From Treponema sp. UBA937 (GTDB taxonomy: Bacteria > Spirochaetota > Spirochaetia > Treponematales > Breznakiellaceae): DNA of 23,762 bases. The notes below the pieces were generated by a model, which worked only from the letters and a program-made list of their open reading frames with translations, did not search any database and had not been told where the DNA came from. The stretch spans positions 1,287-25,048 of the forward strand of contig DBDH01000095.1 of the NCBI GenBank assembly GCA_002293455.1, read 5' to 3'. Each line of letters starts with the position of its first letter. The first letter of the stretch is position 1. Both the position numbers and the translations under genes were made by a program. Positions 1-7,495 of the stretch are shown here, one piece after another.

Positions 1-1
1 C

Positions 2-265
2 GAAGCGCTGAGGCTGAAAGGATACGCCGAGTTTATGTGCGGCAACTATGATGAATGCGTCAAAATGAATGAAGCCGTTCTTTCCCGTGAACCAGATGAT
101 GTTTATGCAACCAAGGGACTTGGACTTGCCATGTACCGCATGGGAAAGAAAGACGAAGGAGTCCGCCTCGTCGAAAAGGCCGCCGCCATGACCGGTTTCA
201 AGGACGAAGATATCTTGAACGACCTTAACGTGTTACGCAAAGATATGGCGATGAGCAATATCTAA
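2..265 (+). CDS. TPR-repeat protein, C-terminal end (5' partial)
   Basis: The reading frame is open from the left edge of the window, so only the last 87 residues are visible; a start inside this stretch is not needed. The visible part has two helix-turn-helix units with TPR spacing (G-Y-A near residue 7, then A-T-K-G-L-G-L-A-M-Y-R-M-G-K around 40-53), which is typical of tetratricopeptide repeats that mediate protein-protein contacts. No enzymatic motif, signal peptide or membrane segment can be judged because the N-terminus is outside. It is separated from the next gene by 214 bases containing a hairpin and a promoter, so it probably ends its own transcription unit. TPR assignment is fairly safe; the role of the protein is unknown. 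Confidence 0.75.
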   Translation, partial: EALRLKGYAEFMCGNYDECVKMNEAVLSREPDDVYATKGLGLAMYRMGKKDEGVRLVEKAAAMTGFKDEDILNDLNVLRKDMAMSNI

Positions 266-269
266 AACG

Positions 270-354
270 AAAGCCCTGCCGGGTAGTAACTTGCACAGAA
301 GGGTATGTGTCTATGTGCCATGCCTTTCTGTCTTTGTACTTGAATCCGGGCTTT
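270..354. repeat. Nested inverted repeat / possible terminator
   Basis: An inner 13-bp arm at 295-307 pairs with 319-331 (two G-T wobbles, 11-base loop). It is bracketed by an outer arm AAAGCCC at 270-276 that pairs with GGGCTTT at 348-354. The structure starts five bases after the TPR stop codon. A short T-run (TTTT) follows the outer arm, so it may end transcription of the upstream gene, but the U-tract is weak for an intrinsic terminator. Confidence 0.5.
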
Positions 355-403
355 TCATCGGGTACAATCCATCAAGTGTTTTTCAACAATGAATATTTTT
401 TTG

Positions 404-432
404 TTGCATTTCACTTATTCAAACATTATAAT
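404..432 (+). promoter_or_regulatory. Sigma-70 promoter for the hybrid kinase gene
   Basis: TTGCAT at 404-409 and a perfect TATAAT at 427-432 are separated by exactly 17 bases. Transcription would start near 439, giving a leader of about 41 bases before the ATG at 480. Confidence 0.7.
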
Positions 433-479
433 GCTAAAAAATATAAATTAGGAGTGTTGCTTTCCTGCATTAACCCCCC

Positions 480-2603
480 ATGTTAAAACGTATTGAGCTC
501 ATCAAAAATAATTTTCAGCAAGTGTTATTTGTTTTTCTTGCGTTTCTCGGAATGGTTTTGGTTTCTTATTTTTATGTAAGTAATATTGTCGGCAGTCAAA
601 TGATGCATATTTGCGAAGGCATTTTGGATACCACTCAAACAGCGGTATCGGCTGATCTTTTAAACAGAGAGCTGACTTTTTCCGGCATATCAATGACCTT
701 TGAAAAAATGATTTCTTCGGGCAGAAACAATGAGGAAATGCTTCAACATCTAAGAGAAGTGAACGCGTTCTACCTCGATGAACAGTCGTCCCTGCCGGAT
801 TTTATGAAGATTTATGGATATATCCGCGGGGAATTCTTGGACGGTCTCGGATGGATTCCGCCGGATGATTATGATGCCCGGACGAGACCCTGGTACGAAG
901 GGGCCGTAAATAATGACGGAAAGGTATTTTTTTCGGAGCCTTATGTCGATGCGCAAACCGGCGAACAGGTAATCAGTTTTTCCCAGGTGATTATCGATGC
1001 TTCCGATTATTTTTACGGAGTATTGGCTATCGATTTAAATCTTACAAGAATAACTGATTATATCCGGCATCAGAGTATTGCAAATAACGGATATGGTATC
1101 TTTATTACAAATAATCTGATTATTGCGTCCCATTCAAACTCTGCGTTGATCGGCATGTCCATGAATGAGGCCGGAGGTGATTATCCTCTGCTTGCGGATA
1201 TGTTAATGAACCATGAGTCTATTACGGCAAAACGTTTTACAGACTCCAACGGTGTGGACAGTATCGCTTTTTTCAGAACGATTTTTAACGGATGGCATAT
1301 CGGCGTTATCACCCCGCGTATCTATTACTACAATCCGGTAAATAATCTGGCTTTTGTTTTGGGAATCATGGGTTTTCTGTTCATGGTTTCTTTAAGTTAT
1401 CTGCTCGTGAAAACCAGAATAGAACAGATGAAGTCCGATGAGGAAAGTAAAAGTAAAAGCACTTTCCTTGCGCGGATGAGCCATGAAATGCGCACTCCCA
1501 TGAATGCCATTATCGGGATGACACAGATAGCCGGGAACAGCAGCGATCCTCTGCGCATCCGGTATTGTCTTGGAAAAATCAACGACGCTTCGGTACATTT
1601 ATTGGGCGTGATCAATGATGTGCTTGAAATGTCAAAAATTGAAGCGGGAAAACTTGAATTAATTAATGCCGATTTTAACCTCCGTGAAATGATGGCCGCG
1701 GTAAGCAATGTAGTGAATTATAAAATTGATGAAAAAAGCCAGCAGTTCAGCATTCATGTCGCGGAAGAAGTTCCCGCTTACATTAACAGCGACAAACAGT
1801 TATTGTCGCAGGTAATTAGTAATCTTTTGACCAATGCCAATAAATTCACTCCGATAGGCGGAAAAATAGAAGTGACCGTTGATCTGCTTCAAGTTAATCA
1901 GGATAAGTATGTTATCCAGTTCTCGGTGAAAGACAGCGGTATCGGAATTTCCAAGGAACAGCAATTAAGGCTTTTCCAGTCCTTTGAACAGGCTGACGGC
2001 AGTATTTCCCGAAAGTACGGCGGCATCGGACTGGGTCTTGTCATTTCAAAAAGAATTATTGAAATGATGGGCGGTACGATACGGCTGGAATCGGAAGAAG
2101 ACCGGGGAGCCCGCTTTGTGGTTACTGTTACGGCCGGAAAAGCCGTCAATCACTCTGTTCACGAACAAGGCAGAACAAGTCTTGAAGCGGAAACGGAGAT
2201 GCCTGTCGGGGAGTTCGATTTTAGCGGAAAGCACATTCTTTTGACGGAAGATGTGGAAATCAATCGGGAAATTATCCTTTCGCTTTTGGAAAGCACCCAT
2301 GCCGTCATCGATTGCGCTAAAAACGGCATGGAGGCTTGTGAAATGTTCGCGTGTAATCCCGAAAAATATGACCTTATTTTCATGGACATCCACATGCCGG
2401 AAATGGATGGATATGAAGCCGTCCGGAAAATCAGAGCTATGGAGCATGATAAGGCCAAAACCGTTCCGATTATCGCCATGACCGCGGATGTCTTTAGGGA
2501 TGATATAGAAAAAATGTTCAAGGCCGGAATGAACGATCATATCGGAAAACCGGTTGAATTATCTGAAATTATCCGGAAGATGAGAAAATATATAATCCTT
2601 TAG
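480..2603 (+). CDS. Hybrid sensor histidine kinase/response regulator with Cache domain
   Basis: A 707-residue membrane sensor. Residues about 15-36 form the first membrane segment; an extracellular double-Cache-like region follows (about 40-280, with the typical R-P-W-Y around 137 and G-V-L-A-I-D-L near 182); a second membrane segment lies near 290-312. The HisKA domain carries the phospho-acceptor His335 in S-H-E-M-R-T-P. The ATPase domain shows an N-box at about 448-458, D-S-G-I-G-I at 485-490 and G-I-G-L-G-L at 515-520. A C-terminal receiver domain (about 585-705) has the phosphorylatable Asp636 in M-D-I-H-M-P and the conserved K-P near the end. It should pass phosphate His335 to Asp636 and on to an unseen HPt partner. 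The stop codon at 471-473 fixes the start at 480 or later; the only Shine-Dalgarno-like GGAG is 25 bases away. The ligand is unknown. Confidence 0.93.
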   Translation: MLKRIELIKNNFQQVLFVFLAFLGMVLVSYFYVSNIVGSQMMHICEGILDTTQTAVSADLLNRELTFSGISMTFEKMISSGRNNEEMLQHLREVNAFYLDEQSSLPDFMKIYGYIRGEFLDGLGWIPPDDYDARTRPWYEGAVNNDGKVFFSEPYVDAQTGEQVISFSQVIIDASDYFYGVLAIDLNLTRITDYIRHQSIANNGYGIFITNNLIIASHSNSALIGMSMNEAGGDYPLLADMLMNHESITAKRFTDSNGVDSIAFFRTIFNGWHIGVITPRIYYYNPVNNLAFVLGIMGFLFMVSLSYLLVKTRIEQMKSDEESKSKSTFLARMSHEMRTPMNAIIGMTQIAGNSSDPLRIRYCLGKINDASVHLLGVINDVLEMSKIEAGKLELINADFNLREMMAAVSNVVNYKIDEKSQQFSIHVAEEVPAYINSDKQLLSQVISNLLTNANKFTPIGGKIEVTVDLLQVNQDKYVIQFSVKDSGIGISKEQQLRLFQSFEQADGSISRKYGGIGLGLVISKRIIEMMGGTIRLESEEDRGARFVVTVTAGKAVNHSVHEQGRTSLEAETEMPVGEFDFSGKHILLTEDVEINREIILSLLESTHAVIDCAKNGMEACEMFACNPEKYDLIFMDIHMPEMDGYEAVRKIRAMEHDKAKTVPIIAMTADVFRDDIEKMFKAGMNDHIGKPVELSEIIRKMRKYIIL

Positions 2604-2632
2604 AACTTTTCATTAATCATGCAAAATTAGGC

Positions 2633-2662
2633 TTGTAAGGGATGATTTTCTTGAGGTATTAT
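2633..2662 (+). promoter_or_regulatory. Candidate promoter for cheW
   Basis: TTGTAA at 2633-2638 and TATTAT at 2657-2662 are separated by 18 bases in an AT-rich gap between the kinase and cheW. A start near 2669 would leave a leader of about 39 bases that includes the AAGGGG ribosome-binding site. Other TATA-like hexamers nearby (2665-2670) make the choice uncertain. Confidence 0.35.
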
Positions 2663-2707
2663 TATATAATAATAAAATAGGGTATTATGCTTGAGTAAGG
2701 GGATTTT

Positions 2708-3187
2708 ATGGCAGAAAACAATACACAACATCAGTTAGTCACGTTTCAGCTTGGTGAAGAATTGTACGGAATTGACATCATGGATGTTAAAGAAATTGTC
2801 AGAGTTCAGAATGTCCGGCCCATTCCCAACGCTCCAACTTATGTAGAGGGTATTTTCAACCTTCGTAAGGAAATTATTCCTATCATCAATCTGCATAAAC
2901 GATTTCATCTTAAAAAGTCGGTAATGACGGCGGAAGATGAATTGTTGTCCGGGTTTGTTATTATCGATATTGATGGGATGAAGCTTGGGATTATCATTGA
3001 CAGGGTTTCCCGCGTTGTGACCATTAGAAATGATGAAATCCAGCCGCCGCCGCAGATGCTTTCCGGCATCGGTGCCGAATATATCCGCGGTGTTGTCCGT
3101 CAAAACGAGGGCTATTTAATAATACTGGAGATTCGAGACCTCTTTAATCCAAAAGAACTCCAGAAAATCAGTGACCTAAGAAGATAG
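2708..3187 (+). CDS. cheW: Chemotaxis adaptor protein CheW
   Basis: A 159-residue protein made almost entirely of one CheW-like domain (about 8-150). The family signatures are visible: F-Q-L-G-E-E-L-Y-G-I-D near 14-24, V-K-E-I-V-R near 27-32, the R-P-I-P-N-A-P stretch, and G-I-F-N-L-R-K-E-I-I-P-I-I-N-L near 48-62. CheW couples the kinase CheA to methyl-accepting receptors in the cytoplasmic chemotaxis array. Length is normal for the family. An AAGGGG site sits seven bases before the ATG. It follows a Cache-type hybrid kinase and precedes a DegT-fold gene by 35 bases; neither cheA nor a receptor gene lies in the window, so this is an isolated cheW that may serve one specialised array. Confidence 0.92.
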   Translation: MAENNTQHQLVTFQLGEELYGIDIMDVKEIVRVQNVRPIPNAPTYVEGIFNLRKEIIPIINLHKRFHLKKSVMTAEDELLSGFVIIDIDGMKLGIIIDRVSRVVTIRNDEIQPPPQMLSGIGAEYIRGVVRQNEGYLIILEIRDLFNPKELQKISDLRR

Positions 3188-3222
3188 TATAAGCGGACTT
3201 TCTTCAACAGAAGAGGTAATAC

Positions 3223-4254
3223 ATGAAAATTGAAGTCTATTCTCCGACTATCAGAAGAAAGGAGATGGACGCGGTTCTCACGGCAATGGTAGAAGATAGG
3301 ATAGGGCCAGGTGAACAAAGCCAGCGTTTGGTTCAGCTCGCCAAGGAATATCTTCATTTTGATTATTGTCTTGCCCTGCGGAGCCCCGCCATTGCGTTAT
3401 ATATTGCGTTAAAGAGCATGACTCTTCCCTCCGGAGCCGGGGTTATTATCTCCGCGCTTTCCCCCAAATATTATTTGGGGGTGATTGAAGCGCTCGGTTT
3501 GAAGCCGATTTTTTGCGACGTAGATGCTTCATCGGTTTATATAAGCCCGGAAACCATTCAGGAGGCTATTGCGAAGAACGCCGATGGCGCCGAAGTCCGT
3601 TGTATGGTGATCCATCATGTGTTAGGTTATGTTCCTGATATGGCGGCAATTGCCGAAATGGGAATTCCCATTATTGAAGATTGTTCCCGAAGTTACGGTT
3701 CTGTGATCGGCGGAAACGCTCCCGGAACATTCGGCGTTTTTTCGATTTTGGGCCTGGAAGAACGTGACATGCTTACCGCGGGCGGCGGAGCGCTGCTCTA
3801 TGCCGTCAACCGGAGGGACGCGTCGGTTCTCCGGAATCTTGCGGAGCTTCCGGGCGAATACGGCCTTCCCGATATGAACGCGGCTTTGGCGATGATTCAG
3901 TTTAAAGAAGCGGCGCGGAACCTTGAAAAAAGGAAAAACATTACATCGGTGTATGTACAATCGGCGCTGCGGACGCGGCACAAACAGCTTGTCCAGACAG
4001 ATGACGCGGAATACAATTCCTATGCCTTTCCGCTTGTCCTGGAAACCGGCATGAAAGATGTAGCCGCCTACGCGAAACGAAAAGAAATCGTGATTGAAAA
4101 CGCTTTTGATGATACTGTAACCGGATTTGTTCCGCAGAGCCAATGTCCCGAAGCCTATTCGTTATCGTTAAGAACCGCGTTGTTTCCGCTTTATCCGCGC
4201 CTCTCCGCTTCAGAAACCGCAAAAGTAGCAAAATTGATTGGAACGCTGCCGTAA
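3223..4254 (+). CDS. DegT/DnrJ/EryC1/StrS-fold protein lacking the PLP lysine
   Basis: A 343-residue protein that aligns by eye with sugar aminotransferases of the DegT family: the G-P-G-E segment near 28-31, the A-L-Y-I-A-L turn near 57-62, the pyridine-pairing Asp153 in I-E-D-C-S, the F-S-I after G-T-F-G-V (173-175) and the A-A-L-A-M-I-Q-F helix. The place of the Schiff-base lysine, a few residues after F-S, holds Glu179-Glu180, and there is no lysine between 171 and 189. The G-T phosphate-binding turn is also changed (S-P-A-I). Aminotransferase activity is therefore doubtful; it could bind a ligand or PLP non-covalently, or be a pseudoenzyme. A GAGG site lies about ten bases upstream, and the 35-base gap after cheW suggests co-transcription with it. 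Confidence 0.72.
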   Translation: MKIEVYSPTIRRKEMDAVLTAMVEDRIGPGEQSQRLVQLAKEYLHFDYCLALRSPAIALYIALKSMTLPSGAGVIISALSPKYYLGVIEALGLKPIFCDVDASSVYISPETIQEAIAKNADGAEVRCMVIHHVLGYVPDMAAIAEMGIPIIEDCSRSYGSVIGGNAPGTFGVFSILGLEERDMLTAGGGALLYAVNRRDASVLRNLAELPGEYGLPDMNAALAMIQFKEAARNLEKRKNITSVYVQSALRTRHKQLVQTDDAEYNSYAFPLVLETGMKDVAAYAKRKEIVIENAFDDTVTGFVPQSQCPEAYSLSLRTALFPLYPRLSASETAKVAKLIGTLP

Positions 4255-4292
4255 GAATAGTTTTTCCATATATCGTATAGGAGATACCATGT

Positions 4293-6050
4293 ATGACCAA
4301 TTCGTATAGTGTCCGCGTTTTTGCCGTCATGTTATTGCTGTTTTGTTTGTCCGCCTGCGAGCTTGATCCCGGCCGCGATAAAGAAGACATACCTGAAGAA
4401 TATTATCCGGTGATTGAAACCATTACAGACGCGGTTTCCTCATACGGCGGAACCTCCGAGCCGGTACAAAAGATCAATTTTTCCGGTGATACGGCATCGC
4501 TTGCTATTCCCGGATTAACGGGCCAGAATGTTTTTCTGATAAAGGTAAACCGTTCCCAGGATACAGCGGAGTATGTTGATACCGGAGATGCCTGGAGTTC
4601 CGAAACCGGCAGGAGAACGGCGAACCGCGCCGCGAAATCCCTTGAGATATCCCGTACCGGAACAGGAAAGGCGTCCGGGTTTTTCCCTGGCGGGGTGGTC
4701 CGGATGGATCATGAAGAAGCACAGCGGTTTAACAGAAACCCTCCGCCGATGGAGGAGCGTGGTTTTTTCAGGCCCTTTCGTTTCCGGGCCGCGGAGGATA
4801 TAGTTGATGAAACCAGCCGGGAATTCTGGGTGGAGGGTGCTGAGGGCAATTGGGTACAGATTACCGCCGTACTCAGGGAAAGCGGAAGCAAATGCAAGGT
4901 CTGGGTTGCCGAGGACAATTTTGCGGAAAACAGCTCCTCTTCTGATTCGGATAACAAAATTACCTCTGAAAAGGCCGAGAAAATCGCCGAAAAATTCGAT
5001 GAGATCTATGATTACACCACGGCCATTTTCGGATACGAATACGGCGGCGGGGGTTCCTCCAGTGATCCCTCCTATGGAGGGGTGGACGGCGATCCCGCGA
5101 TTCAGATACTCTTGTATGATATCGATGGCGACTATTCCCCGGAGCAGTACAGCGGCGTTATGGGCTATTTCTGGAGCAAGGATGCTTATACCGATCAAGA
5201 ACTCTCGGAATATGGTTTAAAAACAAATCTCTCCGAAATTTTTTATATAGACGCACATTTTACGGACAGATATGAAAATACGATTTATTCCACCCTGGTA
5301 CACGAATTCCAGCACATGATCCATTTCAACGAGAAATCTATTATCCACGGGGAGAGTTCCGACACCTGGTATAATGAGATGCTCTCCATGCTTGCGGAGG
5401 ATATGATCTCTCCCCTAATCGAAATATCCCCGGGAAGCGGGGGACACCCGGTGGATCAACGGATGCGGGATTTTCTCGCGGGATATAATCTCGCGGGAAT
5501 AACCGAATGGCTCGAAGATGATAGCGTGTATTTTTCATACTCCAATGTATATGCCTTTGGCGCTTTTCTTGCCCGCAATTTCGGCGGCGCGGCACTGGTA
5601 CAGGCAATCGCTTCCAATTCCCTGGTAAACGTACCATCTGTCTCCGAAGCGCTTCATAACATCAATCCTGTCCGGTTCCCTTCGGAAGGTTCAGCGTTTA
5701 CCGATGCCCTTGGCCTGTATGGTCAGGCGATGGTATACAGCGGCAGCCGGAAGCCCTCTGGAGTTTTCTCCTTCGATAAAGCAGACACAAAAAGAATTAA
5801 TGGTACTGACTATACCTTTGAGGGTTTTGATATATGGGAAATAGACAATCCCCTTGCGGGTATCCTCAATCTTCCCCAGGGCTATACGGGGCCGCTGGTT
5901 TGGGATCTTCATACGTACCGGTCCCCGATGCGGGGAAACTCTGTTCTGCTCCAGTCCTATCCGGAATGGCAGGGAAAAACCGGGGATCTGACAATAGAGT
6001 TTGAGCGTCCGGGAAGTCCTGACATCGATCTGTGTATCATGATACGCTAG
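4293..6050 (+). CDS. Exported lipoprotein, M30 (hyicolysin)-type zinc metallopeptidase
   Basis: A 585-residue protein with a lipoprotein signal (hydrophobic stretch 9-19, lipobox L-S-A-C, lipidated Cys22). A zinc-peptidase motif H-E-F-Q-H lies at 337-341, followed by M-I-H-F-N and, 20 residues later, W-Y-N-E with Glu362 as a likely third ligand or conserved acid. The segment before it, rich in glycine and containing I-L-L-Y-D-I-D-G-D, is also characteristic of M30 peptidases. It probably acts at the cell surface or in the periplasm on proteins. The start at 4293 has AGGAG at 4279-4283 with nine bases of spacing; the nearby ATG at 4289 opens only a six-codon frame. A small exported protein gene follows directly at 6059, with AGGAGG overlapping this gene's end. 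Confidence 0.82.
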   Translation: MTNSYSVRVFAVMLLLFCLSACELDPGRDKEDIPEEYYPVIETITDAVSSYGGTSEPVQKINFSGDTASLAIPGLTGQNVFLIKVNRSQDTAEYVDTGDAWSSETGRRTANRAAKSLEISRTGTGKASGFFPGGVVRMDHEEAQRFNRNPPPMEERGFFRPFRFRAAEDIVDETSREFWVEGAEGNWVQITAVLRESGSKCKVWVAEDNFAENSSSSDSDNKITSEKAEKIAEKFDEIYDYTTAIFGYEYGGGGSSSDPSYGGVDGDPAIQILLYDIDGDYSPEQYSGVMGYFWSKDAYTDQELSEYGLKTNLSEIFYIDAHFTDRYENTIYSTLVHEFQHMIHFNEKSIIHGESSDTWYNEMLSMLAEDMISPLIEISPGSGGHPVDQRMRDFLAGYNLAGITEWLEDDSVYFSYSNVYAFGAFLARNFGGAALVQAIASNSLVNVPSVSEALHNINPVRFPSEGSAFTDALGLYGQAMVYSGSRKPSGVFSFDKADTKRINGTDYTFEGFDIWEIDNPLAGILNLPQGYTGPLVWDLHTYRSPMRGNSVLLQSYPEWQGKTGDLTIEFERPGSPDIDLCIMIR

Positions 6051-6058
6051 GAGGTTTT

Positions 6059-6403
6059 ATGGATTTCATGAAATTTCCGCTCAAAGCATTATTGTGTATA
6101 TGTTTTGTCTTATGTCTTGCGGGGCAGCCGTTAAGCGCCGCGGGAAATTCCGAAAACCAGGAGATCATCGGGCGGGTGAAAATATACGGTTCCGAACCGC
6201 ACACCTATGTGGGAATCGAAAGTACGGAAGACGGAACAATTTATTCAGTTTATCCCCCTGAAAAGGAACATGCCCTCAGAAAGCTGCAGGGCAGGGTTAT
6301 CATATTCAAAGTAAGGATTCTTGATAAGCCTCAAGGGTACGGGAGTCTTTTTCTTTCCGGTCCTACGGTTACCCCGCTCTCATGGAAGGTTCTACGGGAG
6401 TAA
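6059..6403 (+). CDS. Small exported protein of unknown function
   Basis: A 114-residue protein. I chose the ATG at 6059 because AGGAGG at 6049-6054 lies four bases before it; an in-frame ATG at 6032 lies inside the preceding gene and has no ribosome-binding site. Residues 4-27 form a signal peptide (K-F-P-L-K-A-L-L then a hydrophobic core, with A-x-A-like cleavage around L-S-A-A-G). The mature part, about 85 residues, is predicted by eye to be all beta: I-I-G-R-V-K-I-Y-G, then T-Y-V-G-I-E-S, then L-Q-G-R-V-I-I-F-K-V. This alternation resembles a small OB-like barrel, but I do not recognise a family. Being only eight bases after the M30 lipoprotein stop, it is almost surely co-transcribed with it and may work in the same envelope process. 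Confidence 0.75.
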   Translation: MDFMKFPLKALLCICFVLCLAGQPLSAAGNSENQEIIGRVKIYGSEPHTYVGIESTEDGTIYSVYPPEKEHALRKLQGRVIIFKVRILDKPQGYGSLFLSGPTVTPLSWKVLRE

Positions 6404-6558
6404 CGTATGATAACACACAACAATTCACGCCTCCATCTGTCTGTGTGTTGAGTTATCGAAGAAGCATTGTCGGTCCTCTGTGTAACAAAAAATTATTTTT
6501 TCTGAAAAATTCATCAAGCAAAAACCATATTGATGCCTTATATAGAGCGGAGGCATTT

Positions 6559-7461
6559 ATGGCTGTAAACATAAAATACAAGAATAGTTTTTTTACAACG
6601 CTATTCAACGATCCGGATGTTTTACGGGAATTGTATGGTACCCTCGGCGGAATTACTTTACCACCGGACGCGCCCGTAGAAATTAACACGCTCGAAAATG
6701 TGCTGTATATGGATTTTGTCAATGACATTTCTTTTGAGATAGGCGGTAAACTGGTCATCCTTATTGAACATCAAAGTACGATTAATCCGAATATGGCACT
6801 GCGGATGTTACTGTACATCGCCCGTATTTTTGAAAAGAAACTACAAGGCAGTACCCTGTACTCAAAAAAACGCCTGACAATTCCCTTTCCGGAGTTTTTC
6901 GTACTTTATAACGGAACCGATCCCTTCCCCGACAGCGCGGTTCTCCGCTTGTCGGATTTATTCGCAAATCGACAGGATTTAGGCTTGCCGGAAAAAACAC
7001 ATCCGTTTTTGGAATTAGAGGTAAAAATCATCAATATTAACGAAGGGAAGAATACGGAAATCGTGAACCGCTGTAAAAAATTAGCGGAATACAGTTTTTT
7101 TGTAGACAAAATGCGCTCTTATCAGAAGGAAGGTGACAATTTAGAAGAAGCAATGAAAAAAACTATCTATTATTGCGAAAAACATGCTATACTAAAAGAG
7201 TATTTAAGGAAACATGGATCGGAGGTGCTGAATATGTTACTCGAAGAATGGAACATGGAAGACGCAAAAAAAGTTTGGCGCGAGGAAGCTAGGGAAGAAG
7301 GCCGAGAAGAAGGCATAGCAGAAGGCATAGTAATCGGTATTGAAAAAGGCCGTGATGAGGGACGTTTAAAAGAAAGGCAGCGTTTCTTTGAGTTGTTAGA
7401 TCAAGGGCTTTCAGCGGAAGAAATAAAACGGCAGCTCTCTTTAGAAAATCACGATAATTGA
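6559..7461 (+). CDS. Rpn-family PD-(D/E)XK nuclease / transposase_31-like protein
   Basis: A 300-residue protein. The start at 6559 is preceded by GGAGG at 6550-6554; the frame is open further upstream to 6382, but that part overlaps the preceding gene and lacks a ribosome-binding site. The N-terminal half shows the Rpn nuclease core: Asp56 in V-N-D-I-S-F, then Glu70-His71-Gln72 in I-L-I-E-H-Q-S, and the following helix M-A-L-R-M-L-L-Y. The C-terminus (about 248-285) is a charged region with repeated E-E-G-R-E-E-G and E-G-I units, typical of this family and prone to length change. Characterised Rpn proteins are DNA endonucleases that promote RecA-independent recombination, and some limit phage. 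It stands alone after a 155-base gap and ends 34 bases before nadK. Confidence 0.82.
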   Translation: MAVNIKYKNSFFTTLFNDPDVLRELYGTLGGITLPPDAPVEINTLENVLYMDFVNDISFEIGGKLVILIEHQSTINPNMALRMLLYIARIFEKKLQGSTLYSKKRLTIPFPEFFVLYNGTDPFPDSAVLRLSDLFANRQDLGLPEKTHPFLELEVKIININEGKNTEIVNRCKKLAEYSFFVDKMRSYQKEGDNLEEAMKKTIYYCEKHAILKEYLRKHGSEVLNMLLEEWNMEDAKKVWREEAREEGREEGIAEGIVIGIEKGRDEGRLKERQRFFELLDQGLSAEEIKRQLSLENHDN

Positions 7462-7486
7462 CGACGGTTTTTCTCTGTGATACAGT
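7458..7486 (+). promoter_or_regulatory. Promoter placing nadK on a near-leaderless transcript
   Basis: TTGACG at 7458-7463 and TACAGT at 7481-7486 are separated by 17 bases. Transcription would begin near 7493, three bases before the nadK ATG. The -35 overlaps the stop codon of the preceding nuclease gene. Confidence 0.5.
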
Positions 7487-7495
7487 TATCCTACT

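Noticed and set aside
3622..4143. 173-codon antisense frame within the DegT-like gene
   Set aside because: Opposite-strand shadow of a gene with clear family similarity; no independent support.
4515..5198. 227-codon antisense frame within the M30 peptidase gene
   Set aside because: It has no recognisable motif or ribosome-binding site and is explained by the codon composition of the real gene on the other strand.
6032..6058. Earlier ATG for the small exported protein
   Set aside because: It lies within the M30 gene, lacks a ribosome-binding site, and would place extra residues before a normal signal peptide; 6059 has AGGAGG.
6409..6457. Imperfect hairpin (GATAAC...GTTATC) after the small exported protein gene
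   Set aside because: The stem is interrupted, the loop is long and no T-run follows, so I could not support a terminator or other function.
6382..6558. Upstream extension of the Rpn-family gene
   Set aside because: The extension overlaps the previous gene, has no ribosome-binding site, and does not resemble the family N-terminus, which begins at 6559.
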